16,369 nucleotides of DNA from Syntrophaceae bacterium UBA4059 (GTDB lineage Bacteria > Desulfobacterota > Syntrophia > Syntrophales > Smithellaceae), in assembly GCA_002382045.1 (NCBI GenBank), contig DFZJ01000035.1, positions 9,646 to 26,014 on the forward strand, in the 5' to 3' direction. The notes under the pieces are model-generated. The model saw only the letters and a program-made list of their open reading frames with translations. It had not been told where the DNA came from and ran no database searches. Below are positions 7,609 through 15,147 of this stretch, one piece after another. The translations under genes were made by a program, and so were the position numbers. The first letter of the stretch is position 1. The number at the start of each line of letters is the position of its first letter.

Positions 7609-9058
7609 AAAGCTGCTTATTACTGTCGCCGCTGTTGTCGCGGTCGTTGTTGTTCTGGTGGTTGCTGCCGGTGTGATTGTTTACATGAAGGTGGATAAAA
7701 CATTTATGGCCTCTCAGATATCCCGGGCGCTTAACAGGCAGGTCACGATCGAAAGTATTGATGTCAGCATCTTCTCCGTTTTGTCCGGTATCGAGATTAA
7801 AAAAGTGGCTATTTCCAATTTTAAAACACCGCAGGAGCTGGAGAATCTTCAAGGCAAACCCGTTGATGCGGGAGACGTGTTTGTTGGCCTGGAAGCTTTG
7901 CGTTTCAAGGTCAAAATTATGCCGCTATTGAAGCGTCAGGTCGAACTCAAAGAACTGGTCTTATACAGACCGGTCATCAATCTGTCCAAAAACAAAAAGG
8001 GCGTTATGAATATCGATGACCTCATCAAAGCCAAAAAGCCGGCTGCTGAGGATAAAAAGGCCCGGGACAAGGCAAAGCAGGAAAAACAGGCCAAAGAACC
8101 AGCCAAACCGGTCTCCGCTGATGAGATTCCCATGGCGATTGCCGTGGAGGAAATCGCCATGAAAGAGGGAACGATTAATTACCACGACGCAGAGTTCGAT
8201 CAGAAGTTTCAGATTTATAAACTCACGACTCTGGCTTACGACATCAGCATCGACCCGAAAAATCTGGAAAAGAAAGACCAGATTAAAGTCAAGCTGGGCA
8301 TGGGCATCAAAACAGTCGGCGCGATGAAAACCGGCAGTGTTCAGAGTTTTGATGTCACGATCAATGCCACGGGAAAAGTGATCCCGTTTGATGTCAAAAC
8401 AAGATTGCTGGAACCCGAGGCGGTTTTGCATCTTGCTGTTCCGGATGGTGAGATCACCGGCCTGCAACTGTTTAACGTCATTGCGGCCGTTCCTGTCCTG
8501 GGTGAATATCTGGGAAAGAACCTTTCTTTTCTTAAAGAAAAACAGCAGTGGAGGGGCGCAAGCCAAAATGGTCTGGACCTCCGTTACAAAGCCGCTAATG
8601 CGGAAATTATCAATGGCCGGCTGGATATTAAAGACGCCAACTTTCTTTTCGACGGCAGGATGAACACCGACACGAAAGCCATTGATATGAATCTGGGCGT
8701 GGTGCTGAAGAAAGAAATCAACGAGTCGGTCAAAGCGGCGCTGGCCACAAAGATCGAAGCCGCCATCAAGAGTCCTGAAGTGAAGAAATACGCAGATTCG
8801 GGAAATCTGGCCGCCATAGCCATGAAGCCGCTGCTCAACAAAGATGGCCTGATCGCTTTAAAGGCAAAAGTTACCGGCGCCACAAAAAAGCCGGATGTGA
8901 AACTCATACAACCGCCGTTGGGATCGCTTGGCAAATTTGTTCAGGACAATGCCGGCAGCATGGCCGTGGAAGCGGGTAAAGGCGCTGCCAGAAAATTGCT
9001 CAAGGAAGATCAGCAAAAAGTTCTCGACGATGTTGAGGGTTTGTTCAAAAGGAAATAA
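7601..9058 (+). CDS. AsmA-like membrane-anchored envelope protein
   Basis: A 485-residue protein with one N-terminal transmembrane helix (about residues 5-28, rich in Val and Ala) followed by a large periplasmic region. The start of the periplasmic part (ISRALNRQVTIESIDVSIF, then SGIEIKKVAISNF) is the classic AsmA N-terminal pattern, and the rest has repeated beta-strand segments. A charged, Lys/Ala/Glu/Pro-rich linker lies at about residues 140-175. AsmA-type proteins are bridge-like proteins thought to move or sort phospholipids between membranes; that function is known for the family, not shown here. The ATG at 7601 has AAAGGAG about 8 nt upstream, which fits better than the open frame extending to 7559. 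It closely follows the TAXI gene and is probably co-transcribed with it. Confidence 0.82.
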   Translation: MFKKLLITVAAVVAVVVVLVVAAGVIVYMKVDKTFMASQISRALNRQVTIESIDVSIFSVLSGIEIKKVAISNFKTPQELENLQGKPVDAGDVFVGLEALRFKVKIMPLLKRQVELKELVLYRPVINLSKNKKGVMNIDDLIKAKKPAAEDKKARDKAKQEKQAKEPAKPVSADEIPMAIAVEEIAMKEGTINYHDAEFDQKFQIYKLTTLAYDISIDPKNLEKKDQIKVKLGMGIKTVGAMKTGSVQSFDVTINATGKVIPFDVKTRLLEPEAVLHLAVPDGEITGLQLFNVIAAVPVLGEYLGKNLSFLKEKQQWRGASQNGLDLRYKAANAEIINGRLDIKDANFLFDGRMNTDTKAIDMNLGVVLKKEINESVKAALATKIEAAIKSPEVKKYADSGNLAAIAMKPLLNKDGLIALKAKVTGATKKPDVKLIQPPLGSLGKFVQDNAGSMAVEAGKGAARKLLKEDQQKVLDDVEGLFKRK

Positions 9059-9110
9059 AAACTGTTTCTTTTTGTCATTTATGCGAACAGACCGTATCGT
9101 ATCCCTTTTT

Positions 9111-9191
9111 TGTCATTCCGGGCAAGCGAAGCGCGACCCGGAATCCAGTATTATTAATGATTTTTAGATACCCGCTTGCGCGGGAATGACA
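9111..9191 (+). repeat. 81-bp palindromic repeat, copy 1 (TGTCATTCC...GGAATGACA)
   Basis: The outer ends TGTCATTCC and GGAATGACA are inverted. The left half holds a hairpin TTCCGGG (9116-9122) / CCCGGAA (9137-9143) and the right half CCCGC/GCGGG (9171-9184). The first 38 bases are identical to the copy at 10586. Repeats of this general type are common in intergenic DNA of many proteobacteria. Confidence 0.9.
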
Positions 9192-9284
9192 ACTTTGATG
9201 GTACGTTTTAACATTACAACACAGTCTGGAAAACGGGAATCCAGAAATTACTGATAATACCGGATTTACCCAGATCACATGGAG

Positions 9285-9332
9285 GTGACACGAGGTGTCA
9301 CACAGGGAGCATCGCCTGACTTCATGTGTGAC
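9285..9332. promoter_or_regulatory. Candidate operator upstream of RhuM-Fic
   Basis: GTGACA-CGAGG-TGTCAC (9285-9301) is a perfect 6-bp inverted repeat. It overlaps a second inverted pair, GTCACACA (9297-9304) and TGTGTGAC (9325-9332). The three related half-sites end 48 bp before the RhuM-Fic ATG. They could bind a regulator, perhaps the encoded protein itself through its RhuM domain. This is inference. Confidence 0.4.
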
Positions 9333-9379
9333 CCGGGATAGCGCAGCAGATAGTGATATGTTTCAGAAAGGAAAGAATA

Positions 9380-10378
9380 ATGGCATCTGAAAAACAAGGC
9401 ACGGCACAACAAGATACAAAAGGGCAGGTAATTTTATATAAAAATCATCTGGAAGTCCGCTTGGAGCAGGACACCGTCTGGCTTGACGCTCATTTAATTG
9501 CCGGATTATTTGAAGTTGGCAGAACGGTTATCGTTAAACACATTGGCAATATTTATAAAACCGGCGAATTGTCCGAAAAAGCAACCTGTGCAAAAATTGC
9601 ACAGGTTGCGGCTGACGGAAAAACGCGCCAAATGAACATTTATAACCTTGATGCTATCTTATCCATTGGTTACCGCGTCAACTCTAAGCGCGCCACTCAG
9701 TTCCGCATCTGGGCGACCAATGTCTTGCGTCATCACCTGGTAGAAGGCTACACGATCAACAAAAAGCGTTTGGAAACGCAGCAAAACAAAATCCATGAGT
9801 TGCAGGAAACCGTCAGGCTGCTTGGCAACATCGCCCTGCTTGATGGTGTATCGGATGAAGCAAAAGGCATCGTTCAGATTATTGCCGAATACTCACGGGC
9901 ATTGAATATTCTTGACGACTTCGACCATCAGCGGTTGGCTGCGCCGAAAGGCACCAGAAAAACAAAATATAAGCTGTCTTATGACGAAGCCAGAAAGATC
10001 ATCGATCAGATGAAAATAAAATTTAAAGACTCTGCCCTTGTCGGACAGGAAAAGGACAAAAGTTTTCAGGGCTCTCTGGGCGCCATTTACCAGACCTTTG
10101 ACGGCAAAGACGTTTATCCGACAATAGAGGCAAAGGCGGCCCACCTGCTTTATTTTATAACCAAGAACCATAGCTTTATCGATGGCAACAAGCGCATTGC
10201 TGCGGCTTTATTTGTTTGCTTCCTGCAAAGAACCGGTATTTTGCTGGACAAAGACGGGCGCAAACGCATTGATGATAACGCACTTGTCGCACTGACGCTG
10301 ATGATCGCAGCCAGTAAGCCGTCTGAAAAAGATATAATGGTTAAAGTGATATTGAATCTGCTTGCTGAGAAAAAATAG
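9380..10378 (+). CDS. RhuM-family protein with C-terminal Fic/Doc domain
   Basis: A 332-residue fusion. Residues about 12-130 match the RhuM ('virulence protein RhuM') family, including an ADGKTRQMNIYNLDAI segment and GYRVNSKRATQFRIWATNVL, a region also seen in phage and genomic-island proteins. A helical linker follows (about 135-200). The C-terminal Fic/Doc domain carries HSFIDGNKRIAA, i.e. HxFxDGNKR with His264, Asp268, Asn270 and Arg272. The GNKR form lies between the Fic AMPylase signature and the Doc HxFx(D/N)xNKR kinase signature, so the modification (AMP or phosphate transfer to a host protein such as EF-Tu) cannot be decided. I saw no clear (S/T)xxxE(G/N) inhibitory motif and no adjacent antitoxin gene. 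The ATG at 9380 has AAAGGA upstream; the frame also opens at 9353 without a good site. It stands alone between repeats. Confidence 0.9.
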   Translation: MASEKQGTAQQDTKGQVILYKNHLEVRLEQDTVWLDAHLIAGLFEVGRTVIVKHIGNIYKTGELSEKATCAKIAQVAADGKTRQMNIYNLDAILSIGYRVNSKRATQFRIWATNVLRHHLVEGYTINKKRLETQQNKIHELQETVRLLGNIALLDGVSDEAKGIVQIIAEYSRALNILDDFDHQRLAAPKGTRKTKYKLSYDEARKIIDQMKIKFKDSALVGQEKDKSFQGSLGAIYQTFDGKDVYPTIEAKAAHLLYFITKNHSFIDGNKRIAAALFVCFLQRTGILLDKDGRKRIDDNALVALTLMIAASKPSEKDIMVKVILNLLAEKK

Positions 10379-10388
10379 GTACGCATGT

Positions 10389-10410
10389 CCCCTGCTGACG
10401 GGGGCAGGGG
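10389..10410 (+). terminator. Terminator-like hairpin after RhuM-Fic, without T-tract
   Basis: CCCCTGC (10389-10395) pairs with GCAGGGG (10404-10410) around an 8-nt loop, 10 nt after the stop codon. The following bases (GTGGTATTCT) have no run of T, so efficient intrinsic termination is uncertain. Confidence 0.35.
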
Positions 10411-10468
10411 GTGGTATTCTGCGCGGAAATGCAGAACACTTACTTTTCGTTTCTTTTCCCCTTTCATA

Positions 10469-10489
10469 ACCACCTAAAGGTGGCGCGAG
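10469..10489 (-). repeat. ACCTTYAGGT-family palindrome, copy 2
   Basis: CCACCT-AA-AGGTGG forms the palindrome. Read on the minus strand, all 21 bases of this interval match 12345-12365 with a single difference (T for C in the loop), so the two are dispersed copies in opposite orientation. Confidence 0.75.
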
Positions 10490-10551
10490 GGGGATTTAGG
10501 GGGATTTTTCGCCTCTTCAAATCCTCCCCAACCCTCCTTTATTAAGGCGGG
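10489..10551. repeat. Imperfect G-run/C-run inverted repeat
   Basis: AGGGGGATTTAGGGGGATTT-type sequence on the left (from 10488) is partly complementary to the C-rich run from 10519 (AAATCCTCCCCAACCCTCCT). The arms match at most but not all positions. It looks like an eroded intergenic repeat. Confidence 0.45.
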
Positions 10552-10585
10552 AGTATATTAGCGTAAGGCATCAAAAATATCTTTC

Positions 10586-10667
10586 TGTCATTCCGGGCAA
10601 GCGAAGCGCGACCCGGAATCCAGGAACCTGAGATAATACTGGATTCCTGCCTTGCGCGGGAATGACA
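10586..10667 (+). repeat. 82-bp palindromic repeat, copy 2 (TGTCATTCC...GGAATGACA)
   Basis: The left 38 bases are identical to copy 1 at 9111, in the same orientation; the right end CTTGCGCGGGAATGACA is also shared, while the middle differs. The two copies flank the RhuM-Fic gene and lie 1475 bp apart start to start. Confidence 0.9.
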
Positions 10668-10699
10668 AATTTCTGGTCTGTTGTGAAAGGGCTTAAAAT

Positions 10700-11386
10700 A
10701 TGAAAACCGGAATCAAAAGCTGGCCGGCCGACGACCGTCCCCGGGAAAAACTGCTCAAAAAAGGGGCAGGGGCTCTGAGTCATTCAGAGCTTCTGGCCAT
10801 CCTGTTGCGCACAGGCGTAGAAGGCGTGAGCGCCATTGATCTGGCGCGGCAAATAATCGAAAAGTTCGGCACCTTCCGCAATATGAGCCACACCGATATG
10901 CGCGAATGGAAAGAATTCAAAGGCCTGGGGCCGGCAAAAATCGCGCAAATTCAAGCCGCACTGGAAATAGGGCGGCGCTTCCGTGAAGACGAAGTGCTCA
11001 GTGCCAGACAAAAGATCGCCTCCGCGCAGGATGTCGTCGCCGTTATCGCGCCGCAGATGCGCGATCTGAAAACGGAAGTCTTCAAAGTGGTCTATCTCAA
11101 CAGCAACAATCGCGTCATCGATATCAGCAATGCCGCCACAGGCACGGTCAACCACGCCATGCCGATTGTACGGGAAATCATCCATGCCGCCCTGCAAAAA
11201 TTTGCGGCGGCAATGATCTGCGTTCACAATCATCCCAGCGGCAATGTTGCGCCCAGCCCGGAAGATAGAAAGTTTACCCACGAGCTGGCCGCCGCAGGCA
11301 AACTCATGGGTGTCAAGCTGCTGGACCATATCATCATCGGCGACGGCAGCTTCTTCAGCTTTGCCGATGAAGGGATGCTGGGGTAG
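10700..11386 (+). CDS. radC: RadC family protein (JAB/MPN metalloprotease fold)
   Basis: A 228-residue, full-length RadC. The N-terminal half (SWPADDRPREKLLKKG, then LSHSELLAILLRTG) and the helix-hairpin-helix segment FKGLGPAKIAQIQAALEIGRR are typical. The C-terminal JAB1/MPN domain has the zinc-binding set His176-Asn-His178-Pro-Ser-Gly with Asp189 ten residues later, and a possible upstream Glu126. The family was once linked to DNA repair in Escherichia coli, but that phenotype was reassigned to recG, and the role is still open; links to natural transformation and mobile islands have been noted. No clear ribosome binding site is seen before the ATG (GGGCTTAAAAT only). The gene sits alone between two repeat-rich spacers. 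An A-run/T-run (11392-11404) follows the stop but its hairpin is weak. Confidence 0.93.
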   Translation: MKTGIKSWPADDRPREKLLKKGAGALSHSELLAILLRTGVEGVSAIDLARQIIEKFGTFRNMSHTDMREWKEFKGLGPAKIAQIQAALEIGRRFREDEVLSARQKIASAQDVVAVIAPQMRDLKTEVFKVVYLNSNNRVIDISNAATGTVNHAMPIVREIIHAALQKFAAAMICVHNHPSGNVAPSPEDRKFTHELAAAGKLMGVKLLDHIIIGDGSFFSFADEGMLG

Positions 11387-11436
11387 GAAAGAAAAAAATT
11401 TTTTCCCCGTGTACAAACTGCGACGGAATCTTTATT

Positions 11437-11474
11437 TGTCATTGCGAGTTCACGGTAGTGAACGTGGCAATCTC
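11437..11474 (+). repeat. TGTCATTGCGAG-type dispersed repeat
   Basis: The start TGTCATTGCGAG and end GTGGCAATCTC resemble a very common proteobacterial intergenic repeat. The centre forms a hairpin GTTCAC (11448-11453) - GGTA - GTGAAC (11458-11463). Confidence 0.65.
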
Positions 11475-11525
11475 ATAGCTAAACTGCCATTACTACGAAA
11501 ATAGAATCAAGGCAAAGCTTTCAAG

Positions 11526-11589
11526 CGCACCTGAAGGTGCGAACTGCATGAAATAATGACGTAGTGCGGATCGCTTGTGACCTTCAGGT
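11526..11589. repeat. Two ACCTTCAGGT-family palindromes, copies 3 and 4
   Basis: CGCACCT-GA-AGGTGCG (11526-11541) is a perfect 7-bp stem. ACCTTCAGGT (11580-11589) shares the core of the element at 5831-5844, including the flanking TTCAGGTT. Confidence 0.7.
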
Positions 11590-11662
11590 TATTAGACCCG
11601 CGAGTGACCGCAACGTAACGCTTATTTTCATGCCCACGTCGTGTTAAGAGGGACATGAGGGT

Positions 11663-11717
11663 TTCCCGCGCATACCCCTGACGACTTGAAGGGCACTTGA
11701 TGTCACGAGTGCGGGAA
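11663..11717. repeat. Inverted repeat TTCCCGC / GCGGGAA
   Basis: TTCCCGC (11663-11669) and GCGGGAA (11711-11717) are perfect inverse complements 41 nt apart. The GCGGGAATCC end is similar to the ends of the TGTCATTCC repeats. Confidence 0.5.
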
Positions 11718-11757
11718 TCCGGAACAGACTGATATATTCATTTACAGGAGTAAAGTT

Positions 11758-12315
11758 TTGAAAGAACAGACAAAAAAGCAGATGGAGAAGATTGGCGATC
11801 GCATCTTTTTGTCGCCGGCCTTTCAGGCGCTGACCATCGGCATACCCTTTTGTGCATTCAAACTGCTCTTCGGTCTGCTTGCTTTGCGCGTTAGTGCGTC
11901 GTCCGTTGCCCTTCGTGCCTTCGCCTGGCTGGTCATTGTCTGGGCGCTGGTGGATCTAATCATGAATCTGGCTCGCGTCTATTTTCACCTGACTGATCGG
12001 GAGGCGCCCGTTCAATTCGATAGTGAACGAATACCGGATAGTACTATTCCCCGGGAACCAACGCTTCTTCGTGTCTTGCGCGGAGACCTTCAATATTGCA
12101 TCATCGCACAGGCAGGAATGCTTTTCAAAAAGCCCAGGCTCTTTTTAGCCATCGACACCCTGATCTCCTTTTCCATCATCTGTTTTGTGCTTTGGTCCGG
12201 CTGGATAACCATGCTTGACCGTCTGGAGTCCTATTTCTGGTACGCGGCGACCACTTTGAATTTGATCAGCGTATCGGTCGTCAACATCTGGATCGAACTG
12301 CGCCGGGGATCGTGA
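11758..12315 (+). CDS. Predicted four-helix membrane protein, unknown function
   Basis: I do not recognise this 185-residue protein. It has a short basic, Lys-rich N-terminus, then two hydrophobic helices at about 22-45 and 50-74, a polar loop with charged residues (about 77-125), and two more helices at about 127-152 and 160-180, ending in LRRGS. The pattern suggests an inner-membrane protein with four helices and cytoplasmic ends. The start is TTG at 11758, chosen because AGGAG lies 7 nt upstream and the next in-frame ATG (11782) has no such site. It lies between radC and the convergent restriction operon, with repeats on both sides, and may be an isolated gene. Confidence 0.7.
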   Translation: MKEQTKKQMEKIGDRIFLSPAFQALTIGIPFCAFKLLFGLLALRVSASSVALRAFAWLVIVWALVDLIMNLARVYFHLTDREAPVQFDSERIPDSTIPREPTLLRVLRGDLQYCIIAQAGMLFKKPRLFLAIDTLISFSIICFVLWSGWITMLDRLESYFWYAATTLNLISVSVVNIWIELRRGS

Positions 12316-12495
12316 ACCCTGAACCGCATGCCACCTCGCGTGACCTCGCGCCACCTTCAGGTGGTCAGGTTATCAGGTGGTGAACCCTAAGTTATCAAAT
12401 AATGCTTGAGAATGAGATAAAACTGCCAGTTCACTTCACATCATGAAGCAATTAAATGGTATAATTATTGCGGTCACCTTTATCGTAAATCAATC
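12316..12495. repeat. Repeat-bearing spacer with ACCTTCAGGT palindrome, copy 5
   Basis: CCACCTTCAGGTGG (12351-12364) is the clearest palindrome of the family. Nearby are partial copies: CCACCTCGCG (12331-12340), GACCTCGCG (12342-12350), and CAGGTGGTGAACCC (from 12375). The membrane-protein gene and res converge on this spacer. No T-tract terminator was found for either gene. Confidence 0.7.
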
Positions 12496-15114
12496 TCAAT
12501 CCAAATCACACACGCTGGCAACCTGCTTAAAGGATACTTCTTTAAACTCATTAAAATGCGCTTTTCCACATTTGATTTTTTGCTTTTCGGATGTCCGTAG
12601 TTCTTGACCGGCTGATTTTGTTTCTGCAACAAAATAAATAGTTTTTTCGTTTTTCTTAACTAACGCCCAATCAGGATTGTACGTACCTATCGGCGTATTT
12701 ATTTTGAACCAATTTGGAAGTTTAAAATAGAATTCGATGTCATCACGTTCTTCGCAATCCTTGGCAAAAGCATATTCCACATTAGAATCAAGAGGCACAA
12801 GATTGCTGTATATCGTCTTGTCTTTCTTTATAACTTTAAAAGTCAGATCATTGACATGGATATCGAAATCTTCAAATAAACGCATTTCATATTCTTTTGC
12901 GCCTATTTTCTCATACTTAATTCCATCAATCATCAAATCATTTAATACCTCATTGATTGCCGTAACGGCGTTATCAAGAAACATTTGGGGATTGATTATT
13001 ATTTCGCCGGTTCTGCCTGACTGGAGCAAAATCTCCAAAACCGTGGCACGGGTCAATTCTGTTCTTTCCTGAATGTAAAACAAAACATCCGGTATGCGAA
13101 ATTTTCCGTCAACAACAATGTTAAATGATGCTTTTACATCGGCCACAATGCCCGACTCGGCAAATTCAACGGCTGTTTTCGTTGTTTTGATAACCGCTTT
13201 TCTGGTCACAGGCATATCTTTTACAGCTTTAGCCGATTGCCCGATAAGTTCCTTTGTATCGTAATCAACCTTATATGTCGTTTGGTATTTTATTTTATCC
13301 CAGATATCTTTAAACTTTGCGTCCAGATCAAATCCTTTCCGGTATTTTACAGTTGTTCTTTTCTGCTTGTTTTTGATTCTACCACGGAAAGAAACGCCGC
13401 AATCTTCTTCAATTTCACTCTGAAGTTGCCGGGCAAATTCTTCATAGGACTCGTTTGCGATTACCGTGAGTCTGTTAATATTTGTATCCTGAAGCCGCAC
13501 ACCTTCCTGATTTACAGAAAGCCTTAATCCCCTGCCTATTTCCTGTCTCTTTTTCAGTTCGGAACGTGTTTCATTTAGCGTACAAATCTGAAATACATTC
13601 GGATTATCCCATCCTTCGCGCAGGGCGGAATGACTGAAAATGAAGCGAAGCGGCTCATTAACATCCAAAAGCCTTTCCTTATCTTTCATAATCAGCTTGA
13701 AGGTATCATCGTCAGCTATTGAATTACCTTTGGTGTCGTGCCAGCTGCCTTTTTTATCCTGAGAGAAATAGCCATTGTGAACGTCTTGAGCGTGATAAGG
13801 TAGAAGTTCTTTATATACACTTTTTTCGGATATCTCTTTGTATATTTCCTCAAACCAGAGGGCGAATTTCCCTTTGACTGGATTACCGACTGCATCATAA
13901 CTGCGGTAATTGGCAACGCGGTCAATAAAGAAAAGGGAAAGCACCTTGATGCCTTTGTCTTGATACTTACTTTCCTTCATGAAGTGTTCTTCAATAGTTT
14001 TCCTGACTTGTACCTTCATTACATCATCAGTAAGTCCGCCTCTGGCCTGGCCCGCAAAAATCGTTTCACCGTTGGATAGCTCTATAAAGCCATTGCCTAC
14101 ATCAATACCGTTGATGATGAAGCTGTTTTTATAAATGTCGCGTTTGTTGGCTAATTCGTATAAATCGTCGCCGACTTTTGCCGTCACGGTTTTTCGTTTG
14201 ACGCCGTCGTTTGTATTCACGTCTATTTTAATTTTCGCGGCTGTTTTCGTTTTTGTCGCCGTGACCTTTTCCAGAGCAATAAACGCTTCATTAAAATCAT
14301 TTTCCGTGACGACGGAATCCACTTCTATTTGCTTGACCAGCCCCAAATCATAAGCTTTTACCGGGTCAAGGCTGTAAACCATATTGTAGCGTTTGGTATG
14401 CGTGGCGGAATAGCGCAGCGTGCAAAGCGGTTTAAGATTCGCTATGGCTTTTTTTCTGATTTCCGTCTCCATGTTCTGTGGTTCATCCACAATGACAATA
14501 GGCCTTGTTGCCTGAATAAATTCGATAGGCCTTTTGCCTGTCAGCCGGTCATTGGGCTTGTTGATGATGTTTTCATCTTTGGCGAAAGAATCAATATTGA
14601 TGACCAGAATCTGAATATTGTTATTATCAGAAAAATTTCTAAGTGCGGAGACGCGTCTGGAATCGTAAACAACATAATTAACCGGCGTGTTGTCATAAAG
14701 ATTTTGAAAGTGATCAAAGGTAATTTCCAGATTTTTGAGCACCCCTTCACGGATGGCGATGGACGGCACGACAATGACAAATTTCTTGAAACCGTATTTC
14801 TTATTCAGTTCATAGATCGTTCGCAGATAAACATAAGTTTTGCCCGTGCCCGTTTCCATCTCCACGGAAAAGTTCATGCCGTCAAGACTGTTGGAAAGAG
14901 TAAGGCCGTTGGCTTTCTGCACAACATTGACATTTTCCAAAATCTGATCGTCATCAAGCACCAGACGGTTGCCAATGCCCGCTTCCTGAAAAAGCGCATC
15001 ACCAAACAAGACATCAAAATCGCCGCGATTGAGCGGCTGGCCTTCAAAAATTCCCACAACGGAATTGATCGCATCCAGTTGAAATGTTTGATTCGGGTCA
15101 AAATGGAGTTTCAC
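12496..15114 (-). CDS. res: Type III restriction enzyme, Res subunit
   Basis: An 872-residue ATP-dependent restriction subunit. Visible superfamily 2 helicase motifs are: Walker A ETGTGKT (87-93, Lys92), motif II DEPQ (210-213), motif III SAT (236-238), SHSALREGWD near 494-503, and motif VI QEIGRGLR (524-531). The C-terminal PD-(D/E)xK nuclease reads PD at 814-815 and ETK at 831-833, so both activities look intact. With Mod it would cut DNA after translocation or sliding between inversely oriented unmethylated sites. The start is GTG at 15114, with AAGGTG about 10 nt upstream. It lies 33 bp after dinD, consistent with one transcript from mod. Base composition is more AT-rich than the genes to the left. 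The length is slightly below the 900-1000 residues usual for Res. Confidence 0.93.
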   Translation of the reverse strand: MKLHFDPNQTFQLDAINSVVGIFEGQPLNRGDFDVLFGDALFQEAGIGNRLVLDDDQILENVNVVQKANGLTLSNSLDGMNFSVEMETGTGKTYVYLRTIYELNKKYGFKKFVIVVPSIAIREGVLKNLEITFDHFQNLYDNTPVNYVVYDSRRVSALRNFSDNNNIQILVINIDSFAKDENIINKPNDRLTGKRPIEFIQATRPIVIVDEPQNMETEIRKKAIANLKPLCTLRYSATHTKRYNMVYSLDPVKAYDLGLVKQIEVDSVVTENDFNEAFIALEKVTATKTKTAAKIKIDVNTNDGVKRKTVTAKVGDDLYELANKRDIYKNSFIINGIDVGNGFIELSNGETIFAGQARGGLTDDVMKVQVRKTIEEHFMKESKYQDKGIKVLSLFFIDRVANYRSYDAVGNPVKGKFALWFEEIYKEISEKSVYKELLPYHAQDVHNGYFSQDKKGSWHDTKGNSIADDDTFKLIMKDKERLLDVNEPLRFIFSHSALREGWDNPNVFQICTLNETRSELKKRQEIGRGLRLSVNQEGVRLQDTNINRLTVIANESYEEFARQLQSEIEEDCGVSFRGRIKNKQKRTTVKYRKGFDLDAKFKDIWDKIKYQTTYKVDYDTKELIGQSAKAVKDMPVTRKAVIKTTKTAVEFAESGIVADVKASFNIVVDGKFRIPDVLFYIQERTELTRATVLEILLQSGRTGEIIINPQMFLDNAVTAINEVLNDLMIDGIKYEKIGAKEYEMRLFEDFDIHVNDLTFKVIKKDKTIYSNLVPLDSNVEYAFAKDCEERDDIEFYFKLPNWFKINTPIGTYNPDWALVKKNEKTIYFVAETKSAGQELRTSEKQKIKCGKAHFNEFKEVSFKQVASVCDLD

Positions 15115-15147
15115 GGATTTTTACACCTTTTGCATCAAAATACGTTT

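Larger units (their letters stand above)
9059..9379. other. Repeat-bearing spacer upstream of the RhuM-Fic gene
   Basis: This 321-bp spacer holds an 81-bp palindromic element (9111-9191), a shorter inverted pair TCTGGA/TCCAGA around 9225-9245, and a cluster of GTGAC-type half-sites (9285-9332). No gene is supported here. No strong intrinsic terminator follows the AsmA-like gene. Confidence 0.6.
10379..10699. other. Repeat-rich spacer between RhuM-Fic and radC
   Basis: These 321 bp contain no supported gene. In order they hold a GC-rich hairpin just after the RhuM-Fic stop, an ACCACCT/AGGTGG palindrome, an imperfect G-run/C-run inverted repeat, and copy 2 of the TGTCATTCC element, which ends 32 bp before radC. 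Confidence 0.7.
11387..11757. other. Repeat-rich spacer between radC and the membrane-protein gene
   Basis: These 371 bp hold at least four short palindromic or dispersed repeats and no supported gene or tRNA. Near the end, CAGGAG (11745-11750) is the ribosome binding site of the next gene. A clear promoter was not found. Confidence 0.65.

Noticed and set aside
9353..9379. Upstream ATG of the RhuM-Fic frame
   Set aside because: No ribosome binding site; the ATG at 9380 has AAAGGA upstream and gives an N-terminus like the family.
9111..10667. Repeats around RhuM-Fic as a composite transposon or a CRISPR-like array
   Set aside because: No transposase gene lies between or beside them, there are only two copies, and similar elements occur widely between genes, so only a loose association is claimed.
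11386..11410. A-run/T-run after radC as an intrinsic terminator
   Set aside because: The stem would be almost only A-T pairs and the run is followed by CCCC, so it does not fit a convincing terminator.
10784..11416. 210-residue open frame opposite radC
   Set aside because: Antisense shadow of a well-supported full-length RadC.
11387..11757. Possible tRNA or small RNA, suggested by the many short stems
   Set aside because: No cloverleaf with T-loop or anticodon arm signatures could be built; the stems fit dispersed palindromic repeats.
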